Shown here one piece after another: positions 1 to 8,801 of a stretch of DNA of 58,562 nucleotides. The stretch is from Terriglobia bacterium (lineage in GTDB: Bacteria; Acidobacteriota; Terriglobia; Acidiferrales; UBA7541): NCBI GenBank assembly GCA_020073485.1, contig JAIQFB010000031.1, positions 1-58,562 of the forward strand, read 5' to 3'. Position 1 is the stretch's first letter. Each line of letters starts with the position of its first letter. Position numbers and translations under genes: made by a program. The notes under the pieces were generated by a model. The model worked only from the letters and a program-made list of their open reading frames with translations, made no database searches and had not been told where the DNA came from.

Positions 1-299
1 TTGCGCGCGGCGCGGCAGGCTTGCGCAGACCACCGGATGCCCATCTCGCCCGGCAAAAAAACCTTCCGGATTGCGCGTTCGGCTTGCCACCCCGGCCCGC
101 GCCGTCCGTTCGCCGTGAACGGATCGGGAATGCGAATGGTGTTCGGATCGCCGCGGCCCGCCTGCTCGGCGGCGGTGAAGACGCGGCAGTCGTAGCCCAG
201 TTGGGAAAGATACTTCGCAAAACGCGAAGGCCGCGCGCCGCCGATGGCGTTCTCCGGCGGATAGTGGTAGGCGAAAATGACGACCAGGTGCTTGCTCAT
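1..299 (-). CDS. Glycosyltransferase N-terminus (partial, runs off window)
   Basis: Reading the minus strand from an ATG at 299 gives about 99 residues starting MSKHLVVIFAYHYPP, followed by a glycine/arginine-rich GGARPSRFAKYL segment. This is the usual first beta strand and loop of GT4-like (GT-B fold) glycosyltransferases that begin with an AYYFPP-type motif. The ATG overlaps the TGA of the upstream wecB-like gene by 4 bp (ATGA), so it belongs to the same exopolysaccharide operon and is probably translationally coupled. The C-terminal nucleotide-sugar domain lies outside the window, so donor and acceptor cannot be guessed. Confidence 0.72.
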   Translation of the reverse strand, partial: MSKHLVVIFAYHYPPENAIGGARPSRFAKYLSQLGYDCRVFTAAEQAGRGDPNTIRIPDPFTANGRRGPGWQAERAIRKVFLPGEMGIRWSAQACRAAR

Positions 300-1426
300 T
301 TGGTTTGCAACTCGGCGGCTCGCCGGCTCAGCAGTATTTCCCTCAGCGCCGCGTGACAGCGTGTCGCGGCTTTGCCGTCCCACAGCGGCGGTATCCGCTT
401 TTTTTCGTGATCGGCGCGGCTTTCCTCCCACGCCCGCAAAATCGTTGCCTTGCGCGTCCCGGCCAGACGGTTGGTGCCGTACTCGATCGTCGCCGGCCGC
501 TCCGTGTTGTCGCGCAATGTAAGGCAGGGAACTCCGAGCACGGTGCTTTCTTCCTGGATGCCCCCGGAATCGGTGAACACCGCCGCGCAGTTCGCTTCCA
601 GGCACAAAAAATCCAGGTACCCGAGCGGCTCCACGACGTGAATCTTGTCCGGCAACGGCAGCGCGGCCTGCGCCATGCGCGCGCGAGTTCGCGGATGCAT
701 GGGCCAATACAGCGGAAGATCGCTCGCAATCACCGACAGTGCGTCCACGATCCGGGCCAGTTGCGAAGCGTCGTCCACATTCGCAGGCCGGTGCAGCGTG
801 ACCAGTCCAAAACTCTTCCCGCCGATTCCCAGCCGCTCCCGCACTTGCGACCGCATCGCCCGCCCAACATGCCGCCGCAGCGAATCGACCATCAGGTTGC
901 CCGTGAGACGGATGCGCTCGGCCGCGATCCCTTCCCGCAATAAATTCGATCGCCCGCTTTCCTCGCTCACCAGCAACAGATCGGAAATGGCATCGGTGAC
1001 CACGCGGTTGATCTCTTCCGGCATGCCGCGGTCAAAACTGCGAAGCCCGGCCTCGGCGTGCACCACGCGGATTCCGAGTTTCGCCGCGGTCAGCGCCCCC
1101 GCCAGCGTGGAATTGACGTCGCCGACCACCACGATGGCCGCAGGTTTGACCTCCAGCAGCACCGGCTCCAGCCGCTTCATGACTTCCGCCGTTTGCGCCG
1201 CGTGGCTGCCCGAGCCTGCTCCCAGAAAATAGTGCGGCGCGGCCAGATCGAGATCGTCGAAGAACTGTCCCGACAGGCTGTGGTCGTAATGCTGCCCGGC
1301 GTGCACCAGGACTGCGGAAAAGTCCGCGTCGGCCGACAGCGCTTCCATCAGCGGCGCCACCTTCATGAAATTGGGCCGGGCGCCTGCCAGCACCACAATT
1401 GGAACCGGTATGTTCGGCGTATTCAG
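296..1426 (-). CDS. wecB: UDP-N-acetylglucosamine 2-epimerase (non-hydrolysing), WecB family
   Basis: The product should interconvert UDP-GlcNAc and UDP-ManNAc in the cytoplasm, supplying ManNAc-type sugars for the polysaccharide. Family signatures are clear: an N-terminal GARPNFMKVAPL, HAGQHYD, GDVNSTLAGALTAAKLGI, HAEAGLRSFDRGMPEEINR, LTGNLMVDS, LVTLHRPANVD, and the C-terminal FTDSGGIQEEST with GVPCLTLRDNTERP. At about 375 residues it has normal length. The start is uncertain. The family's first beta strand needs codons upstream of the first GTG (1396), and no ATG or TTG fits; a CTG at 1426 overlaps the TGA of the previous gene (CTGA), mimicking the ATGA overlaps elsewhere in this operon. 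GTG at 1396 or 1393 is the conservative alternative. Confidence 0.92.
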   Translation of the reverse strand: MNTPNIPVPIVVLAGARPNFMKVAPLMEALSADADFSAVLVHAGQHYDHSLSGQFFDDLDLAAPHYFLGAGSGSHAAQTAEVMKRLEPVLLEVKPAAIVVVGDVNSTLAGALTAAKLGIRVVHAEAGLRSFDRGMPEEINRVVTDAISDLLLVSEESGRSNLLREGIAAERIRLTGNLMVDSLRRHVGRAMRSQVRERLGIGGKSFGLVTLHRPANVDDASQLARIVDALSVIASDLPLYWPMHPRTRARMAQAALPLPDKIHVVEPLGYLDFLCLEANCAAVFTDSGGIQEESTVLGVPCLTLRDNTERPATIEYGTNRLAGTRKATILRAWEESRADHEKKRIPPLWDGKAATRCHAALREILLSRRAAELQTK

Positions 1427-2589
1427 CGGACTGCTTTCCGGAGCAGAATCATTTCGTAGATCTCGGCCATGCGCTTTGCCGCGATTTCGATGGTGAACAT
1501 TTTCCCGGCAAACTCCGCCGCCCGCCTCCCCAGTGCGCGCCGCTGCGGTTCGTTCTGAACGAGCGCCGCCAGCCTCGCGGCCAGGTCCGCGGCGTCTCCC
1601 GCCTCGAACAGCAGCCCGCGCTCCTCGCCGATCAGTTCCGGCGTGCCGCCGACGCGCGATCCCACGACGCAGCAGCCCGAAGCCATCGCTTCCAGGATCG
1701 TGTTGGAAAACGCCTCCGAGCGCGAGCTGGAAACATAAATGTCGAATCCGCGCAGAAGTTCTGCCACCTGGCGCGTGGCCGGCACAAATTCGCAATCGTC
1801 CTGAATTTCCAACCGGCGGCTGTTGGCCTGTAATTTTGCAAGTTCCGGCCCGCTGCCCACGATCCGCAATTTCATTCCCGGTCTCAAATGGCGCGCGCGG
1901 GCAAACGCCTCCTGCAGCAGATCGATCGATTTCTCGGGGCGCAGCACGCACACGGCCCCGATGACAAACGCCACGTCCGAGCCGCGCTCGGGTCTGCGTG
2001 CGCGCGGATAAAACACGCTGGTATCGACGCCGTTGTAACAAAACTCGATGCGCTCCTCCGGCGCATGTTCCTCGTCGATCATGTGGCGGCGCATGGCCTC
2101 GCAATTGACCACCACGGCGTCCACGATCCTGTCCGTCCAGCGCACCAACCGCCGCGTGCGCGCATCGAGCAGCGAACGGTGCCCCAGCGTGCTGGTCAGC
2201 ACCGCCGGCACGCCCAGCGCCCGCGCGATCGGCGCCGCAAACACCGCGCTGGAATCGTAGGCGTGCACCAATCCGATCCCGTGCTCCCGGATATATCTCC
2301 GCAGGCCGAGCGCCGCCGAGACCGCCGACGGCGACTTCAGCGAAGTCACCGGCAAATGCAGCAGCGGCACTCCGGCGGCGCGCAATTCCTCCAGGCGCAT
2401 GCCCTCTGATCGGTAACTGGCCACATGCGGCGCAAATCGCGTGCGGTCGATATTCAGCGCAATTTGGGTGACGTCCCGCTCGATTCCCCCGAGATTCAGT
2501 TCCCGCACGGTCAGCAGAATCGGAACCGGTTTCACCGCGGCCCTGGGGGCGGTTCCCGCCGCCGTCTCCTGCAGTAATTCAATTGTCAT
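1423..2589 (-). CDS. GT4 family glycosyltransferase
   Basis: A 388-residue GT-B glycosyltransferase, probably adding one sugar to a lipid-linked polysaccharide precursor on the cytoplasmic face of the membrane. Seen in the protein: an N-terminal acceptor domain starting ILLTVRELNLGGIERDV, the linker YNGVDTSVFYPR, the strand GAVCVLRPEKSID, and the GT4 EX7E motif in SRSEAFSNTILEAMASG followed by GGTPELIGEERGLLF. The ATG at 2589 was chosen because it lies just inside the upstream gene's end (11-bp overlap) and removes a non-homologous leader. The donor sugar cannot be told from sequence alone. Confidence 0.9.
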   Translation of the reverse strand: MTIELLQETAAGTAPRAAVKPVPILLTVRELNLGGIERDVTQIALNIDRTRFAPHVASYRSEGMRLEELRAAGVPLLHLPVTSLKSPSAVSAALGLRRYIREHGIGLVHAYDSSAVFAAPIARALGVPAVLTSTLGHRSLLDARTRRLVRWTDRIVDAVVVNCEAMRRHMIDEEHAPEERIEFCYNGVDTSVFYPRARRPERGSDVAFVIGAVCVLRPEKSIDLLQEAFARARHLRPGMKLRIVGSGPELAKLQANSRRLEIQDDCEFVPATRQVAELLRGFDIYVSSSRSEAFSNTILEAMASGCCVVGSRVGGTPELIGEERGLLFEAGDAADLAARLAALVQNEPQRRALGRRAAEFAGKMFTIEIAAKRMAEIYEMILLRKAVR

Positions 2590-3724
2590 TGGCGCACGCC
2601 CGCTGGAAAACGGATGCGATCCCCTGGAAAAAAGCATCCGGAGTTTTTCGCGAGACAATTTCGCGAGCCGACGAAATCAGTCGCCGCCGCAGTTCGCCGT
2701 CTTCGAGCAGCCGCGCGGCGGCCGACGCCAGCTCCTCGGCGCTGTTCTTCTTTACCAGCAGGCCGTTTTCACCGTTCGTGACAACTTCGGATATCCCTCC
2801 TGCATCGGCTGCCACCACCGGAACGCCGGCCGCCATCGCCTCCAGCAGCGCGTTGGAGCACCCTTCGCTGCGCGAGGGCAGCACGAAAACGTCGGCGATC
2901 GCGTAATACGGATTGACGTCGTCCTGCTGGCCCGCGAGTGTCACCATTTCGGTTAACTCCAAACGCCGGCAAAGCTCTTCGATCCTCACCCGCTCGGGGC
3001 CTTCTCCCACCAGCAGCAGACGAAGCGGCTGGCTCCCCGCCTGTTCGCGCAATAGCGGCAGCGCGAGGATCAGGTCGGCGTGCCCTTTTTCGCGCGACAT
3101 CCTCCCGACACACAGCAGCACCCGCGCGCCATCCTCCAGGCGGAGTTGCCGGCGCAATTCCGTTTTTTTTCGTTCGGCAACCGGTGCGAACGGACGGATG
3201 GGCATGTGCTGCACGTGGATGCGCCCGGGCCGCACGTTTTGCCGCTCGATCTCCTGTACAAATGCCGCCGAGCTTGTGAGCACCTGATCGGCGGCCGGAA
3301 GCGACCACCGGTCGAACTGGTTGTAGAGGCGCATCTTCAGGTCCGTCGCCGTGTACCCGTGGTGAAACGCGGCCCAGCGGCGTATGCGATTGAGGCCCGC
3401 TTGCCGCACCAGGAAATGCGACTTCACGCTGTTGGACCAGACCAGGTCCGCGCGGCGGTTTTCCGCCGCCGCGCGCAATTGCCCGATCACCCGCGTGTCG
3501 AATCGACGGCGCTCGAAGAGCACGTCGTGCGGCGCGCCCGTTTCGCGGATCGCTCGCGCCAGCGGATTTTCGCCCTGCCCTCGGTCAAATGTCGCGATGG
3601 ATAGCTCAATTTGTGGAAGGCCTGCATGCGCCCGCGCCGCTTCCCGGGCGAATTCCAGCACCGCTTTCGCCGATCCGCTCACGGTCGAGGCTTCGAGCAG
3701 CGCCATCACGCGGATCGCTTTCAT
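2579..3724 (-). CDS. GT4 family glycosyltransferase
   Basis: A 381-residue GT-B enzyme. The N-terminus (MKAIRVMALLEASTVSGSAK) is typical of GT4 enzymes from capsule loci. The C-terminal donor domain shows LLCVGRMSREKGHADLI, LLLVGEGPER and the EX7E motif in SRSEGCSNALLEAMAAGVPV, then GGISEVVTNGENGLLV. The ATG at 3724 overlaps the stop of the upstream glycosyltransferase by 4 bp (ATGA), which fixes the start and implies coupled translation. Its role should be transfer of one sugar during repeat-unit assembly; which sugar is unknown. Confidence 0.9.
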   Translation of the reverse strand: MKAIRVMALLEASTVSGSAKAVLEFAREAARAHAGLPQIELSIATFDRGQGENPLARAIRETGAPHDVLFERRRFDTRVIGQLRAAAENRRADLVWSNSVKSHFLVRQAGLNRIRRWAAFHHGYTATDLKMRLYNQFDRWSLPAADQVLTSSAAFVQEIERQNVRPGRIHVQHMPIRPFAPVAERKKTELRRQLRLEDGARVLLCVGRMSREKGHADLILALPLLREQAGSQPLRLLLVGEGPERVRIEELCRRLELTEMVTLAGQQDDVNPYYAIADVFVLPSRSEGCSNALLEAMAAGVPVVAADAGGISEVVTNGENGLLVKKNSAEELASAAARLLEDGELRRRLISSAREIVSRKTPDAFFQGIASVFQRACANDN

Positions 3725-4977
3725 GACGCAAGAGCCTTTCCGGCAAATTCCGGGCGCCGCTGTTCCGCCAGATTCCCGTGAATGTCGAACAATTTTCTTC
3801 CGATGACGGACCAGTCGTATTTCCCGCACACCAGCGACCTCGCGGCCTGCGCCATGCGGGAACTTATTTCCGAAGACGAAGCCACGCAGCCCACGGCCGC
3901 GGCGATTTCCGGAGCGCTATCCGCCAGCAGCAGGTGCACACCGTTTTCCGCTTCGATTCCTTCGGCGCCGAGCCGCGTGGATACCACCGGCACGCCCGCG
4001 GCCATGGCCTCCAGGATTTTCAGCCGTGTGCCGCCGCCACAGCGAATCGGCGCCACGGCTGCCGCGGCGGTTGCGTAATAAGGACGGACATCCTCCACCG
4101 TGCCCGTCACGCGGATGCGGTCCGACGCCAGGGCGCGAACCTCGGGCGCTGGATCGCGCCCCACGATCGTGAATCGCAGGTCGGGATGATTTCGCGCGAT
4201 CTCCGGCCAGGCCGTGCGCGCAAACCACACCGCCGCATCGATGTTGGCGTGATAGTCCATCGAGCCCACAAACAGGAGGGTCGGTTTCGATCCATCTTGC
4301 CCGCTCGCGCGGCGGGCCTCGGCGATTTTCGCGGCGGAATAGTAGCCGGTGTCCACGCCGTTCGGAATCACCTGAATGTTCGTGCCCGGCCGCCTTGTCA
4401 GTAGCTTCCGGCGTTCCCGTTCGCTCGTCACCGTATGCGTGGAGCGGGCGTCTATGAGCCGGTCTTCGGCGCGCTCGATGAGTTCCGCCGTCCGCCGCGC
4501 CGCCGCGCGCTTCAGCCAGTGGGCGCCGCCTCCGGCATACCGCCGCATCGCCTCGGATTCCATGTTGTGCCAGTCGATCACAATGGCCGGTGTCCCCGGC
4601 GCCTGCCGGATCACCGGCAAATATTCCATCAGGTGCACGCCCTCCAGTTGCACCGTGTCGAATCGCCCGGCCCGCAAGGTTTCCGCCAGCAGGGAAGCCG
4701 ATTCCCGAGACCAGCAATTCAGCACGGTCACCGGCGCGGGCCCCGCCAGGCCGCGCAATATTTTCATCGCCGTGTAGGTGCGTTCCTTCTGCAGGGTGAC
4801 CAGCCTGGCCAGGTTGCTGTCGCCCGGAGGCGCGCGGCGTGTTTCTCCCGCACGGCGCATTTCGATAAACGTGATTTCCGCGCGCGCGCCCAGCTGCCGC
4901 GCCAACTGATAGTCGCGCAGGCGCGCGCCGGTGTTGGCGGGCCACAGCGCGTGAGGGGCGAAGTAAAGTATGTTCAT
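3721..4977 (-). CDS. GT4 glycosyltransferase, similar to PEP-CTERM/EpsH1-associated sugar transferases
   Basis: A 418-residue GT-B protein that opens MNILYFAPHALWPANTGAR, a start often seen in sugar transferases of XrtA/PEP-CTERM exopolysaccharide loci. The donor domain contains PTLLFVGSMDYHANIDAA, FTIVGRDPAPEV, VTGTVEDVRPYYA and GGGTRLKILEAMAAGVPVV. It thus carries the GGGTRLK variant in place of a plain SxSE loop before the second catalytic glutamate. The ATG at 4977 was preferred because homology begins there. It overlaps the downstream glycosyltransferase by 4 bp and lies 69 bp after the deacetylase-like gene in the same operon. Confidence 0.88.
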   Translation of the reverse strand: MNILYFAPHALWPANTGARLRDYQLARQLGARAEITFIEMRRAGETRRAPPGDSNLARLVTLQKERTYTAMKILRGLAGPAPVTVLNCWSRESASLLAETLRAGRFDTVQLEGVHLMEYLPVIRQAPGTPAIVIDWHNMESEAMRRYAGGGAHWLKRAAARRTAELIERAEDRLIDARSTHTVTSERERRKLLTRRPGTNIQVIPNGVDTGYYSAAKIAEARRASGQDGSKPTLLFVGSMDYHANIDAAVWFARTAWPEIARNHPDLRFTIVGRDPAPEVRALASDRIRVTGTVEDVRPYYATAAAAVAPIRCGGGTRLKILEAMAAGVPVVSTRLGAEGIEAENGVHLLLADSAPEIAAAVGCVASSSEISSRMAQAARSLVCGKYDWSVIGRKLFDIHGNLAEQRRPEFAGKALAS

Positions 4978-5046
4978 GATATCGGCCGCAACCACATTCC
5001 GCGATTCGATCGCTGTTCGCTGCCAAAATGCTTCCGCACACAAACC

Positions 5047-6195
5047 TCAGATCCGCACCGCCGCCTCGGCCAGCCGGAAGCGGTGTTCGCGGTATTCGCC
5101 CGGATTTCCGTGGCGTCCCTCGCACGCGGCCAGTGCCACGTTGACCATTTCCCGCATGGTCACGAAGTGCACCATGTATTCGCTTCCGCATCCGGGCCCA
5201 TCCGTCAGTTCGCCAAGAAATTGCTGGGCGGATGCGCCGAACATGGCGGGCTCGTCCCGGGAAATCATGCCGTGGCAGTGCAGCTTGATGAAAATCCAGT
5301 CGGGCCGTCCTGCGACGCAGATCGCGGTGTCCCGCCACAACCGCAGGCGGCGCATGCTGGGCGGGTTCGCTGCGGAAAGTTCGCCGCTCTCGATTCCGGG
5401 CGCAAGCCATCCGCGCTTGCGGCGTGAGAAGTCGATCCCCAGCGGTCCCTGCACGATCAGCGGAAACGTGCCGGGAATCCGGCCGCGCTGCAGGCGCCGG
5501 CCCCGGCGGTGAGGCGCTCGCCGGTCGAGCGGCAACGCGCATTCGTAGATCGCGTTGATCTTCCCGCTGAGTGCCGAGCCGGGCGCCGGCAGCGTGAAGT
5601 CCGCGTAACATCCGGTCTCGGCCAGAATCTGCATCTCCCGGTCCACGCCGCAAAATCTTCCGTGGTCCGAATTCGCCAGTGCCCAGTTGCCGTGAACGAA
5701 CCCGTAGCGCGCCGCGCCGCCATCGCTTTCCCGCGCCAGGCATCCGCGCGCCGCAAGGGCGTCGCGGAATGCGGTCAGAGTCTCCGCCGTATTCTCGGCC
5801 GTGTCCGGGGCATTCACTCCGTGATGCAAGTGAATCTCGATTTCGCCCCAGCCGGCGTGGCAGAATTCCGCCAGGCGGTCCACCAGCGCGTCGTCGAACT
5901 CCTCGGCCGGATAAAAATACGTGTGGCGCAGCGGCTGCCCCTCCTGGTCGCGCCACGCCTCGATCCCCGCGGGATATTCGCGGCACCATCGTTTCACGCG
6001 CCGCTCCTGTTCGCGCGGGTCGACCGCCATTCCCGAGGTCTCCTCCCGCTGCATGGGCTCAAAGTGATCGGCAACCCCGATCAGCAGGTGCACGAGGCGA
6101 ATGTCCGCAGGCCGCCGCGCAAAGCTCTGCCATAAGAAAGCGGGGAGCCAGGGCAGAGCGGCTCTCGTTTTCCGCCAGTTTTCCTTCCAACTCAT
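5047..6195 (-). CDS. Polysaccharide deacetylase-like protein of the exopolysaccharide locus
   Basis: A 382-residue protein beginning MSWKENWRKTRAALPWLP. Metal-binding-type histidine clusters are visible: VADHFEP (about residues 42-48), HTYFYPAEEF (91-100), IHLHHGVN (121-128) and YGFVHGNWALANSDHG (164-179). The pattern resembles a divergent NodB-type (CE4) deacetylase, in which an early Asp and an HxxxH pair bind metal, but it is not a textbook match and the family call is inference. Its place between the glycosyltransferases and the ligase suggests removal of acetyl groups from, or other trimming of, the polysaccharide. The ATG at 6195 was taken because the upstream extension is arginine-rich and unlike a protein start. 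Confidence 0.6.
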   Translation of the reverse strand: MSWKENWRKTRAALPWLPAFLWQSFARRPADIRLVHLLIGVADHFEPMQREETSGMAVDPREQERRVKRWCREYPAGIEAWRDQEGQPLRHTYFYPAEEFDDALVDRLAEFCHAGWGEIEIHLHHGVNAPDTAENTAETLTAFRDALAARGCLARESDGGAARYGFVHGNWALANSDHGRFCGVDREMQILAETGCYADFTLPAPGSALSGKINAIYECALPLDRRAPHRRGRRLQRGRIPGTFPLIVQGPLGIDFSRRKRGWLAPGIESGELSAANPPSMRRLRLWRDTAICVAGRPDWIFIKLHCHGMISRDEPAMFGASAQQFLGELTDGPGCGSEYMVHFVTMREMVNVALAACEGRHGNPGEYREHRFRLAEAAVRI

Positions 6196-6280
6196 CGTCG
6201 ATCTTTTCCGCCGCCGGCCGCGCGCCCGGGCAAAAGAAAAATGCCCCGCGGCCGCCGCTTGGGCAATTCCCCCGCTGAAT

Positions 6281-7639
6281 TCACTTCGCTTGCCACAGCA
6301 TCTCCAGGTCCGCCGGATCGGTTTGCGGTTTCGCACTCCGCGCGGACTTCTCCGCCAGCGCGTCTTTCTTGTGGATCGCGGTCGAGTGCCGCGCCAGTCC
6401 CGCCAGGGCCGTGGTATACGCCACCAGGAGATAAGGGAAAAATTCGTACGCCATGCTCAGAAACGCCGAGCCCGCCAGGTAGGCGGCCAGGCTGGCCAGC
6501 AGCGCTCGCGCCACGACGCTCGATTCGCCGTGTTCCCGCGCCAGACGTTTGGCCGCGCGCAAATTCCGGAAGCCGCACCCCAGAATCATCAGGTACAGGA
6601 CCAGCGCCGGCACGCCGCCCTCCGAACTCATTTGCGTGTAGGAGTTGTGCGTCACGTGCCAGTTCCCGGAAATCTGCTCGAAATTCCCCGCGCCCACGCC
6701 GAACAGCGGATGCTCGCGGGTTACTTCCAAGCTGCGCCAGAACAGTTGCTGCCGCTGCTGAACCGACTCGTCCGGAGTCACGATCCCCTGCATGCGTCCC
6801 GCAACCATGCCGCCGGAGACTTGCCACAAAATTGCGGCCCCCAGCAGGGCCAGCGCCACCAGGTATCCCCGCCGGCCCCGGACGGCGAACTCCCATAGGC
6901 CCGCGACGGCTGCCGCCGCCAAAGCAAGATATCCGCCCCTGGACCCGGTCAGCAGAATCGCCATGCTCATCGCCACGATCGACGCCGCCCAGAATATTTT
7001 CCAGAACCAATTCCTGCTCAGCAAAGTGAGCGCCAGCGCCAGCGGCAGGGAAATGACGATGGTCAGAGCCAAGTCGTTAGGATCGGAAAAGGCTCCCGCG
7101 ACCGCTCCTGCCAGGCGGCCCGCCAGCAGATGGCTTTTCCAGATCGTGACCCCGGCAATCACCGCGATCGAGCCGGCCTGCAGAAAAATGACCTGCTGCA
7201 ACCGCTTTTGCGAATTCAGCGCCAGCGTCATCACCAGGAAGATCGCCGGAACCTTGGCGAAGTCCAGCGCCGCCTGAAGCGCTCCGCCCTTCCAGACCGG
7301 CGAGGTCGCAGCGGACAGCAGCAATTGCCCGGCCAGCAGAGCCAGCAGGAAAATTTCCCGGGGGAAATTCCCGCGGATGTGCCGCACCGAAAACAGCAGC
7401 GCGAGCAAAGCCAGGATGCCCGTGATTTTTGCCAGCGGCGCGTGCGACATTCCCGGGACCCAGTCGGTGGGCCGAACCCAGTAGACGAGGATGAACAGCT
7501 GCAACGCCACGTACGCGCTGGCCAGTGGTGTTCCGGGAGAAACGCTCCGGCGCGCCCGCGAAGCGCGCTGGGCGCCGGCGTGGAGCGTCTCGCCCGGGTC
7601 GTTCTGCCCGAACTGGATTATCGTATCCATAGTCTCCAT
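6281..7639 (-). CDS. O-antigen ligase/polymerase (Wzy/WaaL-like) membrane protein
   Basis: About 452 residues with many hydrophobic segments spread along the chain (for example LASAYVALQLFILVYWV near residue 40 and ITGILALLALLFSV near 75). The large periplasmic loop has the ligase/polymerase signature: FGVGAGNFEQISGNW, then THNSYTQMSSEGGVPALVLYL, equivalent to the HNxxLxxxxExG motif of WaaL/Wzy proteins. The expected role is to polymerise or ligate undecaprenyl-linked sugar units on the periplasmic side. Two ATG codons (7639, 7630) are possible; the longer TTG start at 7678 looks less likely. It sits 43 bp after the GT2 gene. Confidence 0.88.
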   Translation of the reverse strand: METMDTIIQFGQNDPGETLHAGAQRASRARRSVSPGTPLASAYVALQLFILVYWVRPTDWVPGMSHAPLAKITGILALLALLFSVRHIRGNFPREIFLLALLAGQLLLSAATSPVWKGGALQAALDFAKVPAIFLVMTLALNSQKRLQQVIFLQAGSIAVIAGVTIWKSHLLAGRLAGAVAGAFSDPNDLALTIVISLPLALALTLLSRNWFWKIFWAASIVAMSMAILLTGSRGGYLALAAAAVAGLWEFAVRGRRGYLVALALLGAAILWQVSGGMVAGRMQGIVTPDESVQQRQQLFWRSLEVTREHPLFGVGAGNFEQISGNWHVTHNSYTQMSSEGGVPALVLYLMILGCGFRNLRAAKRLAREHGESSVVARALLASLAAYLAGSAFLSMAYEFFPYLLVAYTTALAGLARHSTAIHKKDALAEKSARSAKPQTDPADLEMLWQAK

Positions 7640-7682
7640 GGGCCGCCGCGGAATTTGTGAACAGCGGCAGCCAGGCAAGCGG

Positions 7683-8801
7683 TCATCGCGCCCACACCAC
7701 CTTCTTGCCGGTGATGAAGTACACGAACGCGACGGCGGCCGCCGTGTTCAAGAGCAGAAACGCGCGCGAGGTATTCGACAGCCGCGATAGCGCGCCGGCT
7801 CCGACGCCGGTGAAGGGCAATGCCGCCGCCGCATAGAGCATCAATTGCAGCGCCAGGAGGAATTCGTAGATTCCCTCGCGGATCGTTAGCGTCGAAATCA
7901 GCACGCCCAGCAGCGCGAACGGCGCGGCCAGGCGCAGCAGCTTGTGACACACGAATTGCATCCGCAGAGGGTTCGAGCGCGTCAGCAGCCACGGAGCCAG
8001 CTGCAACAACTGGTAATTGCCCGTCAGGGTTCTGACCTTCCGGCGAAATTCCTGTTTTGGCGTGGCCGCCAGGCTGTCCCAGGCCACCGCCGCCGGATCA
8101 AAAATTACCCGCTTGCCCTGCCGCGCCACGTGCAGCGGAATGTACACATCGTCCAGAATCGTTCCCGCGGGCGGCGCCACGAAATTTTCTTTTCGAACGG
8201 CGTAAAACGCCCCCGTGGCTCCCACGGTGGATCCGGCAAGCCCCTCCCAGTTCCGAATTTGTTTTTCCAGGCGCCAGTACAGTCCGGCGCCCTCGGACGT
8301 GCCGGTGGCATCCGCCCCTGCGAGTACCAGCGCGCCGCTGGCGCAGCCCACCTCCGGGTCCGCAAAATTTGCGACCAGACTCTTCAACCCATCGCGAGCG
8401 ATCCTCTGCCTCGCGTCGGTGAAACAGAGGATTTCGCCATGCGCCCGGGCCGCGCCCTGGCTGATGGCGTTCGCCTTGCCCTGATGGTCCGCCAGCAGCA
8501 CGGCCTGTATTCTGGAACCTTGCGCTCCGCGCAGAATTTCCCCGGTCCGGTCCGTGGACCCGTCCGAGACGACCATGATTTCCAGGCCATCGGCGGGATA
8601 CTCCAGCTCGGACAGGTTGCGCAATTTCGCCGGAAGGTCTTTTTCTTCGTTGTACGCCGCCACGATGATCGTGACTTTCGGGAAGACCGGCGCGCGCCCA
8701 ACCGGCCGCGGCCGCCATCGCGCCCGCGCATACGCATGGAGCGGGTAGCCCGCGTAGGCCACAAGAATCAGGGACGCGGAAATCAGGAACGCGAGCCTCA
8801 T
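7683..8801 (-). CDS. GT2 family glycosyltransferase, membrane-bound
   Basis: A 372-residue processive-type GT2 enzyme. It opens with a membrane segment ([20 protein letters not shown]), then the GT-A domain: VTIIVAAYNEEKDLP (about 43-57), VVSDGSTDRTGEIL (77-90), CFTDARQRIARDGL (DXD-like), ILDDVYIPLHVARQG and FRRKVRTLTGNYQLL, where the Q/RxxRW-type loop is modified. Two or three hydrophobic helices end the protein, as in hyaluronan-synthase-like transferases. The ATG at 8801 overlaps the upstream sugar transferase stop by 4 bp (ATGA), so the start is well supported. It probably adds an early sugar after the initiating transferase. Confidence 0.9.
   Translation of the reverse strand: MRLAFLISASLILVAYAGYPLHAYARARWRPRPVGRAPVFPKVTIIVAAYNEEKDLPAKLRNLSELEYPADGLEIMVVSDGSTDRTGEILRGAQGSRIQAVLLADHQGKANAISQGAARAHGEILCFTDARQRIARDGLKSLVANFADPEVGCASGALVLAGADATGTSEGAGLYWRLEKQIRNWEGLAGSTVGATGAFYAVRKENFVAPPAGTILDDVYIPLHVARQGKRVIFDPAAVAWDSLAATPKQEFRRKVRTLTGNYQLLQLAPWLLTRSNPLRMQFVCHKLLRLAAPFALLGVLISTLTIREGIYEFLLALQLMLYAAAALPFTGVGAGALSRLSNTSRAFLLLNTAAAVAFVYFITGKKVVWAR

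Noticed and set aside
3917-5989. Long minus-strand open frame of 690 codons across the glycosyltransferase and deacetylase-like genes
   Set aside because: It is Arg/Gly/Ala-rich, has no family features, and lies in another frame of two well-supported genes; GC-rich DNA produces such frames.
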